Below, piece after piece: positions 31,099 through 42,830 of a stretch of DNA of 64,000 nt (position 1 is the first letter of the stretch; each line of letters starts with the position of its first letter). The stretch comes from Amorphophallus konjac (Eukaryota > Streptophyta > Magnoliopsida > Alismatales > Araceae), in the NCBI GenBank assembly GCA_022559845.1, contig CM040128.1, positions 272,930,698-272,994,697 on the forward strand. Direction: 5' to 3'. The translations under genes and the position numbers were made by a program. The notes below the pieces were generated by a model. That model did not search any database and had not been told where the DNA came from. It saw only the letters and a list, made by a program, of their open reading frames with translations.

Positions 31099-34000
31099 TG
31101 TAATGTCCCGAGTTTTTCGGATCTTTCTTCTCGGGTCTCGGATCTGGTTTCTTGGAGTATTCAACTCCGTTGTGTGCGAAATTTCGTTTCGGACATCTTT
31201 CGTGTTCGGATCGGCGCGATCCGGAGTCGTTTCGGAGGCCAGAAGAGCTCCGCGACTTTTCCGCGTGTGTTTTTCGATTCTCGGTGTGTGTTTCGAAAAT
31301 TCCTTCGGAACCTCATTGCGGGTGAACCGGGCAGTTCACCTAGGCGCGAGTGGTACCGTTGTGATCAGCGCGTCGCGAGGTTCGAGGAGGTGTATTTTTC
31401 TAATTTTTAGAATTTTCTCGATTTTTCAGATTTTCCTATATAAACCCCCCACCCTCTCTCTTCCTCTCATTTCTCACTCTCACCCTCTCTCTCTTCGCCC
31501 ACTCTCTCCTCTCACTCTCTCCTCTCCGGCGGCCGACGGACCGAGGCGGGGGCGAGGCGGGGCGATGCGGGCGAGGAGGACGGCGAGGATGGGTCGAGGA
31601 TCGAGGCTCGAGGGCGCGGTGAAGCCGATTCGCGGGCGTAGAGACACCGGCGGGGTTTTGGAGGCGTTTCTTCGTGGATCGGCGTCCACGGTGCGCGAAA
31701 TCTTTGGTGGAGGTAGGGAGATGGACCCCCAGCTCGTGCACTTCCTTTCCCGCGAGTTTCGTAGGCCGTGGTGAGCCGAGCGGGTGGAATCGGGATTTTT
31801 TTTGGGCAAAACCCATGTTTTAGGGCTTGTGGGCCTATCTCTCGTTTTACGGCGTTTTTGGCCGATCCACGGCTTTAGATGCATGCCTAGGGGCTTGGGG
31901 ATGGATTCCCCTTTGTTTCCCCATCACCTGGGGGTGATCGGGGCATGGATCGGTGTTTTGGATGGTTTCCCGACGTAACGTTCTCGGGAGGCTGTGACGG
32001 TCATTCCAGTGACCGTTACATGTGTGTAACGCGCCTGGACAGGGGCGTTACATTCCCTTTGTTTGGGCTTTGGCATTTGTGGGTGTGACGGTCCCACGAT
32101 AGACCGCCACAGCCATGTGACGCGCCTGGGTGGGTACGTCACATCCCCTGTTACCCAGCTGAGGGCTGGGGGTGTAACGGCCCCCGACTGACCGTTACAT
32201 GCGCGTGACGCGCCTGGGGTGGGCCGTCAGGGGTGTTCCAACCGTTGTCGTTGACCGTTGGGTGTCTGTGTGTGTAACGCGCTAGACCAGGCGCGTTACA
32301 TTCGTGTAACGCGCTGGGGCAGGCGCGTTACATGCCGTTTTCACGCTGGGAGCGTGAGGCGCGCGTGACGCACCAGGACAAGCGCGTTACATCCTGCGTT
32401 CCTATGGGCCATGTAACGGCCTGCGTTAGGCCGCCAGGTGGATGTGACGGTCCCGCCTAGACCGTCACAGCCCTGTGACGGTCTAGGGCTAGACCGTCAG
32501 GCGTTGTGTTGCACCGAGGTGAGTTTTTGTGTTCTCCGCCTTGTTCCGCGATGTGTGGGTCCCCGGTCGACCCGGTTGGGACCTAGTGGTCGACTTGCGG
32601 TCTCGTGAGTGCCAGACACCCATGGGATTCTGTGTCCGTGTTTTGAGGGTGTCTGGAGGACCGTGTTACCTCGTTTAGCATGCCCGTGGGGTTGAAAGTC
32701 CGGGTGACTTCTCGCATGTTGGGCTTTCGTGTCACGCTCGATCGAGTCACCGTGCATCGGTGTGTGTGCGGTGGGGTCTCCCCCACATGTCGTGGGTTTC
32801 TTTGGAAGGCGATTCCCATGTGGGCCACGTGTTTGGCCTTGGACTGCGAGTCCAGTTATCCGGCCTGGGGCTGGAGGTTTCCCGCTTGCCCTGAGATGGG
32901 AAATCGACAAGGTGGCTTGTGTGCTGCCCTGGGAATCGTGCTTCTGTGTTTTCCGTGTGGCCCGTGTGCGTGGCCTTAGTCCCTTGCATTCCCTTCCCGA
33001 GGGAGTGGTCTTGGCGGTTCGTGAGTTGTCTCGGTACTCGTGCTACCGTGGTTTTAGACATAGAGATTAGACTGGATTGACGGTCTTCTGCTGTTGCGTA
33101 CAACGGTCTTGACCCCGAGTCTTGTGACTCAAGGACCGTTGGGTGTAATGCGTCTAGAGGACTGTCCAGAGTCTAGTGGCTTAGTGCCACTTGAGTTTTC
33201 TCGACTCTCGCGTAGGGTGCGTGCGTGACTGTGGACTGCGAGTCCTGTTTCTTCTCCGACTGTGGTCGCCGTGCGACGGTGCTGGTACGTGGGATGGTCC
33301 CCGTACTTCGTCGGGTTCGGACGTTATTTTCTGTTGTCTTGAGAGTCTACTCTCTCAGTGACCCTCCACTAGTTGTAGCCTGCTTACACGCGAGTGGTCC
33401 CACCAGGGAGAGGTGGAGAGGCTACCCTTAGAGACGGTTTGTGGACCGGTTGCCGTCGGGCCCCACGTCTTACAGCCAGAGTCCGGCTGAAAGGAAAACC
33501 GGTCAGAGGGCCAGACCAGGGACGCGCGGTCTGTGTGTGCACACGTGGTTGGGGGCAGTTGGACCCACGTCGACGGGCGTGACCCCAGCTAGTCGCTTGT
33601 TTGTGGTTACTTGTACGGTGTTCGTGCCTTTGGTAGGAGCTACCACGCCAGGCGGTTCACGTGCGACGCGGTGTAAGATGTCAGGGGACGCTACCGGCTG
33701 TGCTTCTAGTGGGAGGTACTCCTGTCGAGTTGGGAGTGACAGACTGTCAGTTTCCATGACTTCGACCTTCGGGTTTTCGGTCGTGTCGACCGTTGTGTTT
33801 TTGGTTGTTTCGCCGCGGCGCGCGTGTTGGTTTTCGCGCCGTGGGACTAGTGCTAGTGGCTCTATCGAGGTTGCGTCTTGTTGTGCGTTACCCGCGATCG
33901 GATGGTCGGGGTTACACCTTGGACAACGTGTCCAGGTAGGCTGTGTCTGGGGGACAGGCCTCTACGGCGTGGTTGCCATGTGTTTTTACTTCGGTAAGCG

Positions 34001-34528
34001 GTACTAGTGTAGTTCGGTAGCCTCGACCGTGAGGTCAGGGTGTGTTTCTGGTACAGTAGGAGTAGTTGTAGTGTCGTGTTTTGACCGGCCACCGGGTTTA
34101 CTGTTCCTGCTGTTGCGGTTGCTCTCGTAGCTTTCCTTTTCGGTACCGCCGTTGTTTCCGGTTGGGGTTCCGCGGGATCCCTGCTGAGTCTCTGTTTTGG
34201 AGACTCATCCCCTGCTTTTCAGGTGTGGCGGTTCTTCCTCGAGATTCGAGGGTGCGGAGCGGAGGTTCTCAGTTGCCAGCTCGCCGGGCCGAGTGTTCAC
34301 TCGGCATGTGGTACGCTTTACTACTTTACACTGTACTTTCCGTTGGACTGGGCTCTATTATAGCTGTAGTTGTTTATTTATTTCTGTTAATGGTTGTCCT
34401 GCTTTATTTCCTATTTCTTTGTGCCTCCACACTCCTTTTAGCCATTCTGAGCCCTCCCGGCTCGTGGGCAGCGGTGCGAGTCTCGGGTTATCGGGCCTTC
34501 CCGGTAATCGGATTCTCGGGTCGTTACA
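31099..34528 (+). mobile_element. solo LTR B (long-LTR family)
   Basis: 3430 bp, TGTAATGTCCCG...GGGTCGTTACA, flanked by ctcat (31094-31098 and 34529-34533). TATA-like ctatataaa at 31436, then CT-rich tract, GC-rich segment and hairpin block (31994-32500). Strongly similar to A after the hairpin block. Non-coding. Confidence 0.92.
31994..32500. repeat. hairpin repeat array of solo LTR B
   Basis: Units such as TGTAACGCGC-n8-GCGCGTTACA (32273-32300 and 32305-32332) and gtgacggtc...gaccgtcac. The arms differ from those in A but repeat the TGTAACG / CGTTACA sequence of the LTR's own ends. Confidence 0.75.
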
Positions 34529-34915
34529 CTCATGCTCCCCTCAGAAACGATGGTGGATTCCGAGCTTCCAAGAGGTGAGCACTCATGCACTCCTCGAAAA
34601 CGAAGGTGGCTTCCGAGCCCCCAAGAGGCGAGCACTCATGCTCCCCTCAAAAACTATGGTAGCTTCCGAGCTTCCATGAGGCAAGCACTCATGCTCCCCT
34701 CGAAAACGAAGGTGTTATCTAATCCCCTTGAGATGAGCAAGAATCCTCTTCTCTCTAGGAAGAAGGACATACGCTCACCTCTAAATGTTCAAAGGTGGCC
34801 TCTAAGCCCCTCAAGACGAGCAAGAATCCTCTCCTCTTCAGGAAGAAGGACGTACGCTCACCCCTAAGTGATCAAGGGTGGCTTCCAAGCCATTAAGGAT
34901 GAGCAAGAATCCTCT
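34529..34915 (+). repeat. post-pol tandem repeats, 53-bp and 83-bp units
   Basis: gcactcatgc recurs at about 34579, 34632 and 34685 (53-bp period); gagcaagaatcc recurs at about 34735, 34818 and 34901 (83-bp period). Part of the Tat element between pol and the antisense region; solo LTR C is inserted in the third 83-bp unit and the array continues after it. Confidence 0.85.
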
Positions 34916-35136
34916 TGTGACGACCCGAGGATCCGAGTACCGGAAAGGAACCGGCGCGTCTCGAATCTCGGCCCGCCAACCCACGAGCCCGAAGACTCGG
35001 AAGGGTAGAAAGGAGTGGTGTGGGGTATAAGAGAAGCTGCAACGTCCACAGAGATAGCACAAAATAATAAATAAATCAAACTGCTACAAGGTCACAGTGT
35101 CTCATGTCCAAAGAAAGTACAGTCAACAGGAAAAAG

Positions 35137-35217
35137 TACAACTACACGGGGCATCCCCCGGCGTACAACAACACGGGGCATCCCCCGGAGTACAACTACG
35201 CGGGGCATCCCCCGGCT
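35137..35217 (-). repeat. 27-bp tandem repeat in solo LTR C
   Basis: Three copies of a unit containing acggggcatcccccgg. Copy D has a single equivalent (acacgggacataccccgg), so the expansion is specific to C. Confidence 0.8.
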
Positions 35218-36162
35218 CTGGCAGACTGGCAACTAACCCTGGCTGGAAGACCCACGCTGAAACTCGGCCGCGCCTCCCGCCGACCCCGCCTCACCTGAAG
35301 AGCAGGGGTGAGCCTCATCTCATTGGCCCAGTAGGGATCCCGCGAATCCCCACCTCGCACGGAAAACGAGGAAGAAGAAGACAACCCTACCAAGCGAGAG
35401 TACGGTAGAACCGACAAGCTAAAGTAAATAAACGGAAAAGTCGTCTACTCTAACGGTACCGTAGTATGGAACCCCGGTCCAACAAAAATACGAGTCCTCG
35501 CCTGCCAGTGAACAGGAGCACCATCCACAAGAAGAACGACCGGATGCGTCCCCTGACGTCTTACACCGCGTCACAAGTGTCTAGCTACAACGCCCCGGGC
35601 GCGAGACTCAGACACGCAACAAGTACCACAACAAGGACTAGCTGGGGTCGCACCCGTCAGTGCGTGCCCTAAGCCCCCAACTACGTGTGCACACACAGAC
35701 CATCTGCTCTAGGTCGGGTCCTCTAGCTGGTTTCCCCCCCCACCGGACTCTGGTGGCAAAGGCAAGGGGCCCTACGGTAACCAGCCTAAAAACCGCATCA
35801 CACTGGGTCTCGCTCTCCACCACTCCCAGGTGGGTCCGCACCCGCGTGTGCAAGAAGCTACGACTAGTGGATAGGTCACTGGAAGTAAGGACTAATCCAC
35901 GGAAACCACCGATCAAGCACTAGCACAGACTCTCGATGACCATACGATAGGTACGGATGCCGGGGACACACATGAGGTCCAACCGTCCCTCAAGTCACGC
36001 GGCACCACTACCGAGGTACTGACTCTCCGGGGAACCCCGGGCGCCCCTGTGGCCCTCACTGGGTGCCCACGGCATCCCTACGGCCACACGCCACAACCGG
36101 GTCCGCAACTCACCCAACCGGAGGTCACGCTATCCACAAAAACACGGTTCGGGGGAGGGGAT

Positions 36163-36413
36163 GGTCGCGCTAGGTATCCCTGGCGCGACACCGAAGAACG
36201 CGCTAGCTAAGGCTAGCGCGATCTTCCATGTCGCGCCGCCCAAAGCCAGCGCGTTCACACCTGAACGCGCTAGTTTTGGGTAGCGCGATCTGGACATCGC
36301 GCTACCTGAACCAGGCGCGTTCCCCACCGCCTTACTGTTCGTCTTCTCAGACGGACACGCTCGGACGACATGGCGCGTTCATCAAGAACGCGCCACTGGA
36401 CTATAGCGCGACA
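36163..36413. repeat. hairpin repeat array of solo LTR C
   Basis: Units such as gaacgcgctag...ctagcgcgat and tcgcgctac...; related to the A-type array (cgcgcta) but with different loops and spacing. Confidence 0.7.
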
Positions 36414-37313
36414 TCGGGCCGAGCCCGGTTCGCGAACTACGGCCGGAAATCACAAAACCACGCCCATTCACCCCCTCTGGTGAAGGGAAAACAATGGGGA
36501 AACACCCCATAACACCCTAGCATGCATCTAGGACCCCCAAATCGATCAAAAACCTCATGAATCGACGGATCCGGCGCTCAAACCCCAAACATGGAAATAA
36601 CCCTCCCGGCATGAATCTAGCCCCTCTCGGTCTCTCCACGGCCTAGAAATCGCGGGGGAATGCTAGAAAGAGGGTAAGGATTCGTCCCCCTACCTCGAGG
36701 AAGCCCGAAATCCACCGAACCACCGCCGAAATCGAGGATGAAGCTTTTACTCCCACGAACGCCCCGCCTCTCGCCGCGAAAAGCACGCCACCGGGACCGC
36801 CTTGCCGCCGCCGCCGCTGCCACGCCGTTGCCGGAGTGAGGGGGGCCGCGTCTCGGTCGCTCGGGGGGAAGAAGATCGGCCGCGGGGGAGGGGGAGCTCT
36901 CATGGTGAAGGAAGGAGGAAGAAGAAAAGAAAATGTAAGAAGGAAAAAGAAAAAGAATTGATATATAAGGAAAATCCGGAAAATCGAAAAAATCCCGAAA
37001 AATAGAAAAGTACACCTGCTCGACCGTCTCGACGCGCTGATCGCAACGGTACCACTCGCGGGCTGGTGAACGACCCGGTTCACCCGCTACAGGGTTCCGA
37101 AGGATTCGCCGAAACCCGTACGCGGAAATCGGAAAACACGCACGGGAAAGCCGCGGACACACTCCGGGCCTCCGAAACGACTCCGGATCGCACCGATCCG
37201 AACACGAAAGATGTCCGAAACGAAATTTCAGACACAACCGGGTCGGACGCTCTGACAAACCAGATCCGGGACCCATAACGAAGGATCCGAAAGATCCGGG
37301 ACATTACACCTCT

Positions 37314-37660
37314 CCTCCTCAGGAAGAAGGACATACACTCAACTCCAGGTAACCAAAGATGGCTTCCAAGACAGACATTCACAATTCGAGTAATAGCCCT
37401 CTCCTCTTTAGAAAAAGGGCGTACCCTCCCGACAATCACTGACAACTTTTAAGCCTCCACAAGGGCAAGACATCCCCTTTAGGGATCACACGGTTGCTTC
37501 GTCCCTAGAGACGTATAGAAACCCTTCGAAGATTCTGCCTACTCTACGATGCCTGCAAGCACGTCACCCAAGAGTAACCTGACAGGGTCCAGACTCACGT
37601 GGTCAAGCCATGAACCAGCCCTGGGCACGTACAGAAATACAAGAATAAAGTGGAAGAGAA
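37314..37660 (+). repeat. post-pol repeats, end of array
   Basis: Continues the 83-bp repeat (caggaagaaggacatac...) after solo LTR C, with progressively degenerate units. No gene. Confidence 0.55.
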
Positions 37661-37670
37661 GGATCATGTA

Positions 37671-37680
37671 TTTATTTATT
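37671..37680 (-). terminator. poly(A) signal of antisense unit 1
   Basis: The minus strand reads AATAAATAAA, about 145 nt downstream of the stop of the small ORF at 37823-38056. Confidence 0.5.
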
Positions 37681-37822
37681 GATTGGTGATACAAGGCCCT
37701 CAATCACTGTTTACATACTTATCCGTCCAAGAGAAAAATACTGAGGCAGGGTCGCAAAAGTGAATTGGGCACAACGGAGCCATGGTGGCATTGTAGCCGT
37801 CGCGATAGCCATCCAGCCAACC

Positions 37823-38056
37823 CTACACAAAGTCACTGTCTACATCGATCTGCTCGTTAGACACGGCTTGGGGAGGACCTGATTTGGTCGGAGCACCATC
37901 TGTAGAGTCCGCGCTCTTCAGAGGCGCTGGATCCGGGGGAGCCTCAACTGCCGGCTTCGCCGGAGGAGGGTTGGCTCCCACGACAGTGACGGCAGGAGCG
38001 TTGCAAACTTTGAAAGGTTCCCTTCCCACCGTGGAACTAGGGGTTGGTTGAGACAT
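37823..38056 (-). CDS. small antisense ORF (77 aa), Tat unit 1
   Basis: ATG at 38056 in a GCCATGT context, 70 nt after a clear TATA box, and a poly(A) signal downstream: a complete small transcription unit antisense to pol. The protein is Pro/Ala-rich and acidic at the end (begins MSQPTPSSTVGREPF, ends DVDSDFV), with no recognised domain. Tat-clade elements are known to carry antisense ORFs in this interval; whether this peptide is made is unknown. Confidence 0.5.
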   Translation of the reverse strand: MSQPTPSSTVGREPFKVCNAPAVTVVGANPPPAKPAVEAPPDPAPLKSADSTDGAPTKSGPPQAVSNEQIDVDSDFV

Positions 38057-38125
38057 GGCTACAACAAAGATGAAGTCGAGGGAAACAAGAAATGCACGAT
38101 GCCTTAGAGTAGTCTTTTAACCCTA

Positions 38126-38135
38126 CTATTTATAG
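38126..38135 (-). promoter_or_regulatory. TATA box of antisense unit 1
   Basis: The minus strand reads CTATAAATAG, a near-perfect plant TATA box, placed as expected for a start site about 40-45 nt before the ATG at 38056. Confidence 0.65.
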
Positions 38136-38307
38136 GGGAGATCTTTTTCGCTTTGAAGAAGTAGTGGTGGGTTACCCCCTGCCAACGACAGATGGTTTCC
38201 TCCATGGGACTCACATGTTATGGGAAAGTGTGGACTCGTTAGTGGCAATAGAATCAGGGAGAAACCAAACAACCAATGCACGAGAAAGAAATTTGCAGAA
38301 AGGAAAT

Positions 38308-38313
38308 TTTATT
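38308..38313 (-). terminator. poly(A) signal of antisense unit 2
   Basis: AATAAA on the minus strand (ATCAATAAAATTTCC context), about 350 nt after the unit 2 TATA box. Confidence 0.45.
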
Positions 38314-38535
38314 GATAAAGGGGGAGGAGTACAAGTGACTAGTCATCCTCCTTGGGATGAAACCGGTCGGGTTGGAGGCTCATCACCCCCTTGTTACAAT
38401 AAAAATGGTCCACCTTTGCCAGGGCGTCACGTCAGCCCTGAAGGTAGCCCTGCTTATACTTGTCGGAGACTCCTCCACTGCTCCCCTCACCCTTGGCAAG
38501 TTTGGCGCCGGCCGCGCCTCTTTGCGAAAGCACAG

Positions 38536-38586
38536 TCATTTGGCAGAAGCCCCCTCCGGCGAAGACTTAAGCCCTTCGGACGACAT
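38536..38586 (-). pseudogene. short antisense ORF of unit 2
   Basis: ATG at 38586, about 70 nt after a TATA box, encodes only 16 residues (MSSEGLKSSPEGASAK) before a TGA. Placement is the same as in unit 1. It is either a decayed copy of a longer ORF or a non-coding transcript unit. Confidence 0.35.
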
Positions 38587-38652
38587 CGCTCCTAAAGATG
38601 CTTCAAACAGAAAAGAGAACACCGGGTGCCCTTAGGGTTTCGCACGAGACTC

Positions 38653-38662
38653 CTACTTATAG
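38653..38662 (-). promoter_or_regulatory. TATA box of antisense unit 2
   Basis: The minus strand reads CTATAAGTAG; flanking cctacctataagtagg matches the context of the other two antisense TATA boxes. Confidence 0.55.
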
Positions 38663-38897
38663 GTAGGCAAACGAAGCCCCCAGAAGAGGCAAAGGGTCTT
38701 CACCCTTTCTCGATCTCACGGGAAGTGAAGCGACGAAATCCCGAGTATTGCGCCCTCAAATCTCACACTTCCCGAAGAGACTTCTGCCATCGGTTCGTAT
38801 CCCAAGGATGATTTAAGCGGAGGAAAGGAAACACAAAGGCTCCATGGAAAGTAAAGAAGACCCTAGACAACCAGAATTTACGAAGAAAAGGTAAACG

Positions 38898-38903
38898 TTT
38901 ATT
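38898..38903 (-). terminator. poly(A) signal of the antisense aORF
   Basis: AATAAA on the minus strand, about 55 nt downstream of the aORF stop at 38956. Confidence 0.5.
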
Positions 38904-38955
38904 ATCAAAAAGTAAAAAGTCGTACAGAAGAGGGGCTACATCTGCGAGCACACCT

Positions 38956-40114
38956 TCAGGTGCTCGCCCCCTCGGCTACATGGGCAGGCGCCAGGTCCTG
39001 GGCCTCGGGCATGCCTTTAGGTAGGGCCACGGGGGGAGGAAGGTAGTCAGTCAGATCGACCAACTCCCTGTCCGCCGAGTGCTCACCCCCGGCACCCTGC
39101 TCTGTCGTGCTTGGCTCCTCCTCGCCCTGGCCGACCACGAGCTCGAACGACGTTAATGGAGGTTGCAAGGCCGGCACTGGGATGCCCATGTCGTCAGCAG
39201 TAGCCTGGAGGGCGGCCACCCATCCCTCCTTGTAGCCAAGGTCCTTCCCTGGGCCATAGACCTCAACAGTGGTCGCGTTCAGCTAAGCATGATACTCCAC
39301 AGATGCCCGAAAGCGCTCCACAGCCTCCTCGCCAACTATGGCCACCGCCGCCTCTAGCCCCGTGACCCGGGCCACCGCAGCCTGGGCCTTCTCCTCGGAC
39401 TCAATCACTGATGCCCCCAGCTTCGCCGCCCTAGACTCAGCCGCATTAGCTCGTTTGACCGTCTTGCGCAGGAACCCCTCGAGCGTCCGAATCTGGACCT
39501 GGAAGGCATCCCGGTTGTGCTCCGCCTCCACCAGAGTGGGACATTGAGACTCCAAAAGCTCCTGAAGCCCGGCGTGCTCGCCCTTCAACTTATGGAGTTG
39601 GGCTTCCAACTCCGATTGCTCGGCGATGATGTCAATCAACTGCTGAGCGATTCCCCGTAAGTGGTACGCCCACAAGCTAAAGGCTCTAGCGACCGAACAC
39701 AAGTTCTTGGCAGCCAGATTATACAAATCCCCATGGACCTATAGGGAGAAGACCCCTGTGTGGTCCCTCGGCCATAAACCCTTGTCCATCAGAGTGCAGG
39801 CCTCAAACTGGTGGACGCGGACTCCCAGAGCATCCTCGAACGAGGGGGAGCCGGGGGTAACGTCGAGACATGGTGCCTTGCCCCTTTCGGCTGTGCTCCT
39901 CGACAGGGACCGACTGGCCAGTTCCCATGTACGACGAGCAGACGGGGGGAGATGGAACTGGTATTGGCGCTTCCACCAGTTCGGTGGTCGGAGGAGGCGT
40001 AGATTGCAGAGGGGGAGGCGTCCGGCCGTGCAGAGCTTCGATGGCGGCCTTCCTCCTCTTCTCCTGACGGTGCTGGCGGTCCAGCGCCACCACTATGGCA
40101 AGGTCGACCCGACA
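38956..40114 (-). pseudogene. Tat antisense ORF (aORF), C-terminal coiled-coil part
   Basis: The frame 39726-38956 is open except for one in-frame TAG at 39285-39283. It encodes a long heptad-rich coiled coil (residues from LNIAEQSELEAQLHKLKGEH-like stretches to AVARVTGLEAA) followed by GPGKDLGYKEGW and an acidic tail. This is the usual C-terminal layout of the antisense gypsy-type ORF (PF04195-like) of Tat elements. Upstream sequence (39727-40114) continues in broken frames and is interrupted by solo LTR D. Confidence 0.65.
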
Positions 40115-40119
40115 GCGCT

Positions 40120-42825
40120 TGTAACGACCCGAGAATCCGATTACCGGGAATGCCCGATAACCCGAGACTCGAACTGCCACCCACGAGCCCGAAGACTCGG
40201 AAGGGTTAAAGGATGGTGTGGAAGCTACACAAGTATCACAAATAATTACAGAAATTTAAATAGTTAATATGATTAAGCATGAAGTAAATTAACATTTTAC
40301 ATGATACATGGTCCACAAGATATAACGAAAATAAACAATCAGTAGTCCACAACTAGTACAGAGACAAGAAGGAAAAGTACAGCTACACGGGACATACCCC
40401 GGCTCTGACCTCTGGCACTAACGCTGGGCACCTGAACCACGCTGAGCCTCAGGCGCGCTCCTCAGAAGCCCCGCCTCGCCTGAAATACAGTGAAAACACA
40501 TAGGGAATGAGTCTCAGAACAAGACTCAGTAGGGATCACTCGAACCCCACCTCGCAAAACGGAAAAACCGCTACTCTAGCAGCTAAGCGAGTACTACCGA
40601 AGTGAAAGCCCTGCAACTACAAACACCGGTCTCACGGCACGAGAACCGACACACGCACCACGGCGAAGGAATCAGAGCTCAACGGTCAACCAGACCAAAA
40701 AACCCGAAGGTCGAAGTCACAAAGACTGACAGTATGTCACTCTAGACTCGACAGGAGAACCTCCCACTAGAAGCATGACCGGATGCGTCCACTGACGACT
40801 TAAACCGCGCCTCAGGTGTCTCCCTCCGGCCCAGTGGGAACTGAGACACCGTACAAGTAACCACAAAGCAAGTGACTAGCTGGGGTCACGCTCGTCAGCG
40901 TGGGTCCAACCGCCCCCAACCACGTGTGCACACACAGACCGTGCGTCTCTGGTCTGGCCCTCTGACTGATTTTCCCCTCAGCCAGACTCTGGCTGGTAGA
41001 CGTGGGGCCTGATGAAAATCAGTCTGAAAACCGTCCTCAAGGTAGCCTCTCCACCACTCCCTGGTGGGATCGCAAACGAGTAAGCAGGCTGCGACTAGTG
41101 GAGGGTCAAGGAGTAGACTCTAAAGTCAACGAAAAATAACGTCTAGACCGGACAGAGTACAAGGACTGCCCCTCGTACTAACACCGACTCACGGTGGCAC
41201 AAGCCGAGAACAACGCCTCCCGAGACTACACAGTACCACGACACCTGGTCTCGACATGATGCCCATCATATGTCAGACCATGGGTCAGCACGCGGATCAA
41301 GGTCCACGTACCTGGGACTCAAATCGGCCAAGAACGAAACACCGGTCAGACCAGTCACTTGAATGGTCCACTCTGGGCCGGTCAGGGACGTACGGCTAGA
41401 AAAGGGCCGCTCCAGGGAATGTACGGTCAGGGACGGACCGTTCTACCCCTGAACCAAACGGAAAGCACGACGGCTATCTTTAGGCCATTTAACAGATGCG
41501 CTGCTACCCCTTAACCGCGCATGGGAGATGGATGGTCCAACCTGACCGTTCATCACCCCAACGGTATAAAGCAAGAACGGCTAGCCCCTAGCCGCGCTTG
41601 GGGAAGAGCGGCTAGAGCCTCGCCGTTCAAGGCATGAGCAGACCCACCTGGGCCGCTCATCCTTCCAACGGCACACAGTGACACACGGCCAGACCCTAGC
41701 CACCCATGGGGACGCACGGCTAGCTCCTAGCCGTTGACCCCGTGCACTGTGCAACGGTAACAAAAGCCAACGGTCAAAACTCGCAGGATGCACGGTTGGC
41801 ATTGGGCCGCTCATGGGTTGTACGGTCACACGACTGGCCATGCATACCCCACTGCGCTCCAAGCCGAAGAACGGCTGCAAATGGGCCGCACGTGGGGATG
41901 AACGGGCCCTGGTTCGACCGTTCATCACCCACCGACACCAAAACGGCGAACTCGCCGAAAATCGCCATTTCCGGCCCCAAACAAGCCACACGGAGGGGGA
42001 AACGAAAGGAAATCAACCCCCATGCCCTCTAGCATGATCCTACGCCCCCAAAACGCAGAATCGTGGGCTAAAATGATAGATCGGGCGGCCACTCCCCGCG
42101 ACATGCTCAACCCTTCCCGGCGCGAAACAACCCACTCTCGACCTCGCCTCGGCCTACAAATCGCGGGGAAGGAAGGCGCTGAGCTAGGGAACGTCACCCT
42201 ACCTCCGTTCCACGTCGAGGCGCGTCGGATCGAGCTCAAACCGCAAAGATCACCGCGAGAAACCCTCGTTCTTCACGCTTCCCATGAACACCGCACGCCC
42301 ATGAGATTGCCTCACTGCCGCCCACGTCGTCGCGTCGTCGCCCCGCCGCCGTCTGCAGCCGGAGAGAGGCCCGCCGCGGTCGCCGTCGGCCGAAGAGAGA
42401 GGAAGGGGGGCGGTCACGTAGGAGGAAGAAGGAGGAAGAAGGAGTTGAAAGAAGAAGAAAAAGAATAAAGAATTGAGGGTTAAATAGAAACTCTGAATTT
42501 TTGAAAAAATACCGAAAAATAAAAAATTACGTTTCTGCGATCCTTGTAACGCACCGGTCGCAACGGTACCACTCTCATCTAGGTGAACGACCCGGTTCAC
42601 CCGCAGCGGAGTTTCGCAAGATTTGCCGGAACCCGCGTCGGAAATTGAAAAACGCTCGGAAAAAGCCACGGAACTCACTCCGGGCCTCCGAAACAGCACC
42701 GGATCGCGCCGATCCGAACACGAAGGATGTCCGAAACACCATTTCGGGCACAACGGAGTCGGGCACTCCGAGAAAATAGATCCGGGACCCGACAAGAAGG
42801 ATCCGAAAGGGTCCGGGATATTACA
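40120..42825 (-). mobile_element. solo LTR D (long-LTR family)
   Basis: 2706 bp, inverse orientation (tgtaacgacccg...gggatattaca on plus), flanked by gcgct (40115-40119) and acgct (42826-42830), a TSD with one mismatch. Contains a hairpin-repeat block (about 41340-41935) with yet another arm sequence. Inserted in the aORF. Confidence 0.87.
41340..41935. repeat. hairpin repeat array of solo LTR D
   Basis: Repeated acggctagnn...ctagccg and gggccgctcat/aacggtca units, about 45-60 bp apart. Arms are unlike those of A, B and C though the block holds the same relative position. Confidence 0.6.
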
Positions 42826-42830
42826 ACGCT

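Larger units (their letters stand above)
34916..37308 (-). mobile_element. solo LTR C (long-LTR family)
   Basis: 2393 bp, inverse orientation (plus strand starts tgtgacgacccg, ends gggacattaca), flanked by cctct (34911-34915 and 37309-37313). The shortest of the four copies. Contains a 27-bp tandem repeat (about 35140-35217) and a hairpin block (36163-36413). TATA-like TTATATATC on the minus strand near 36965. Confidence 0.9.
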
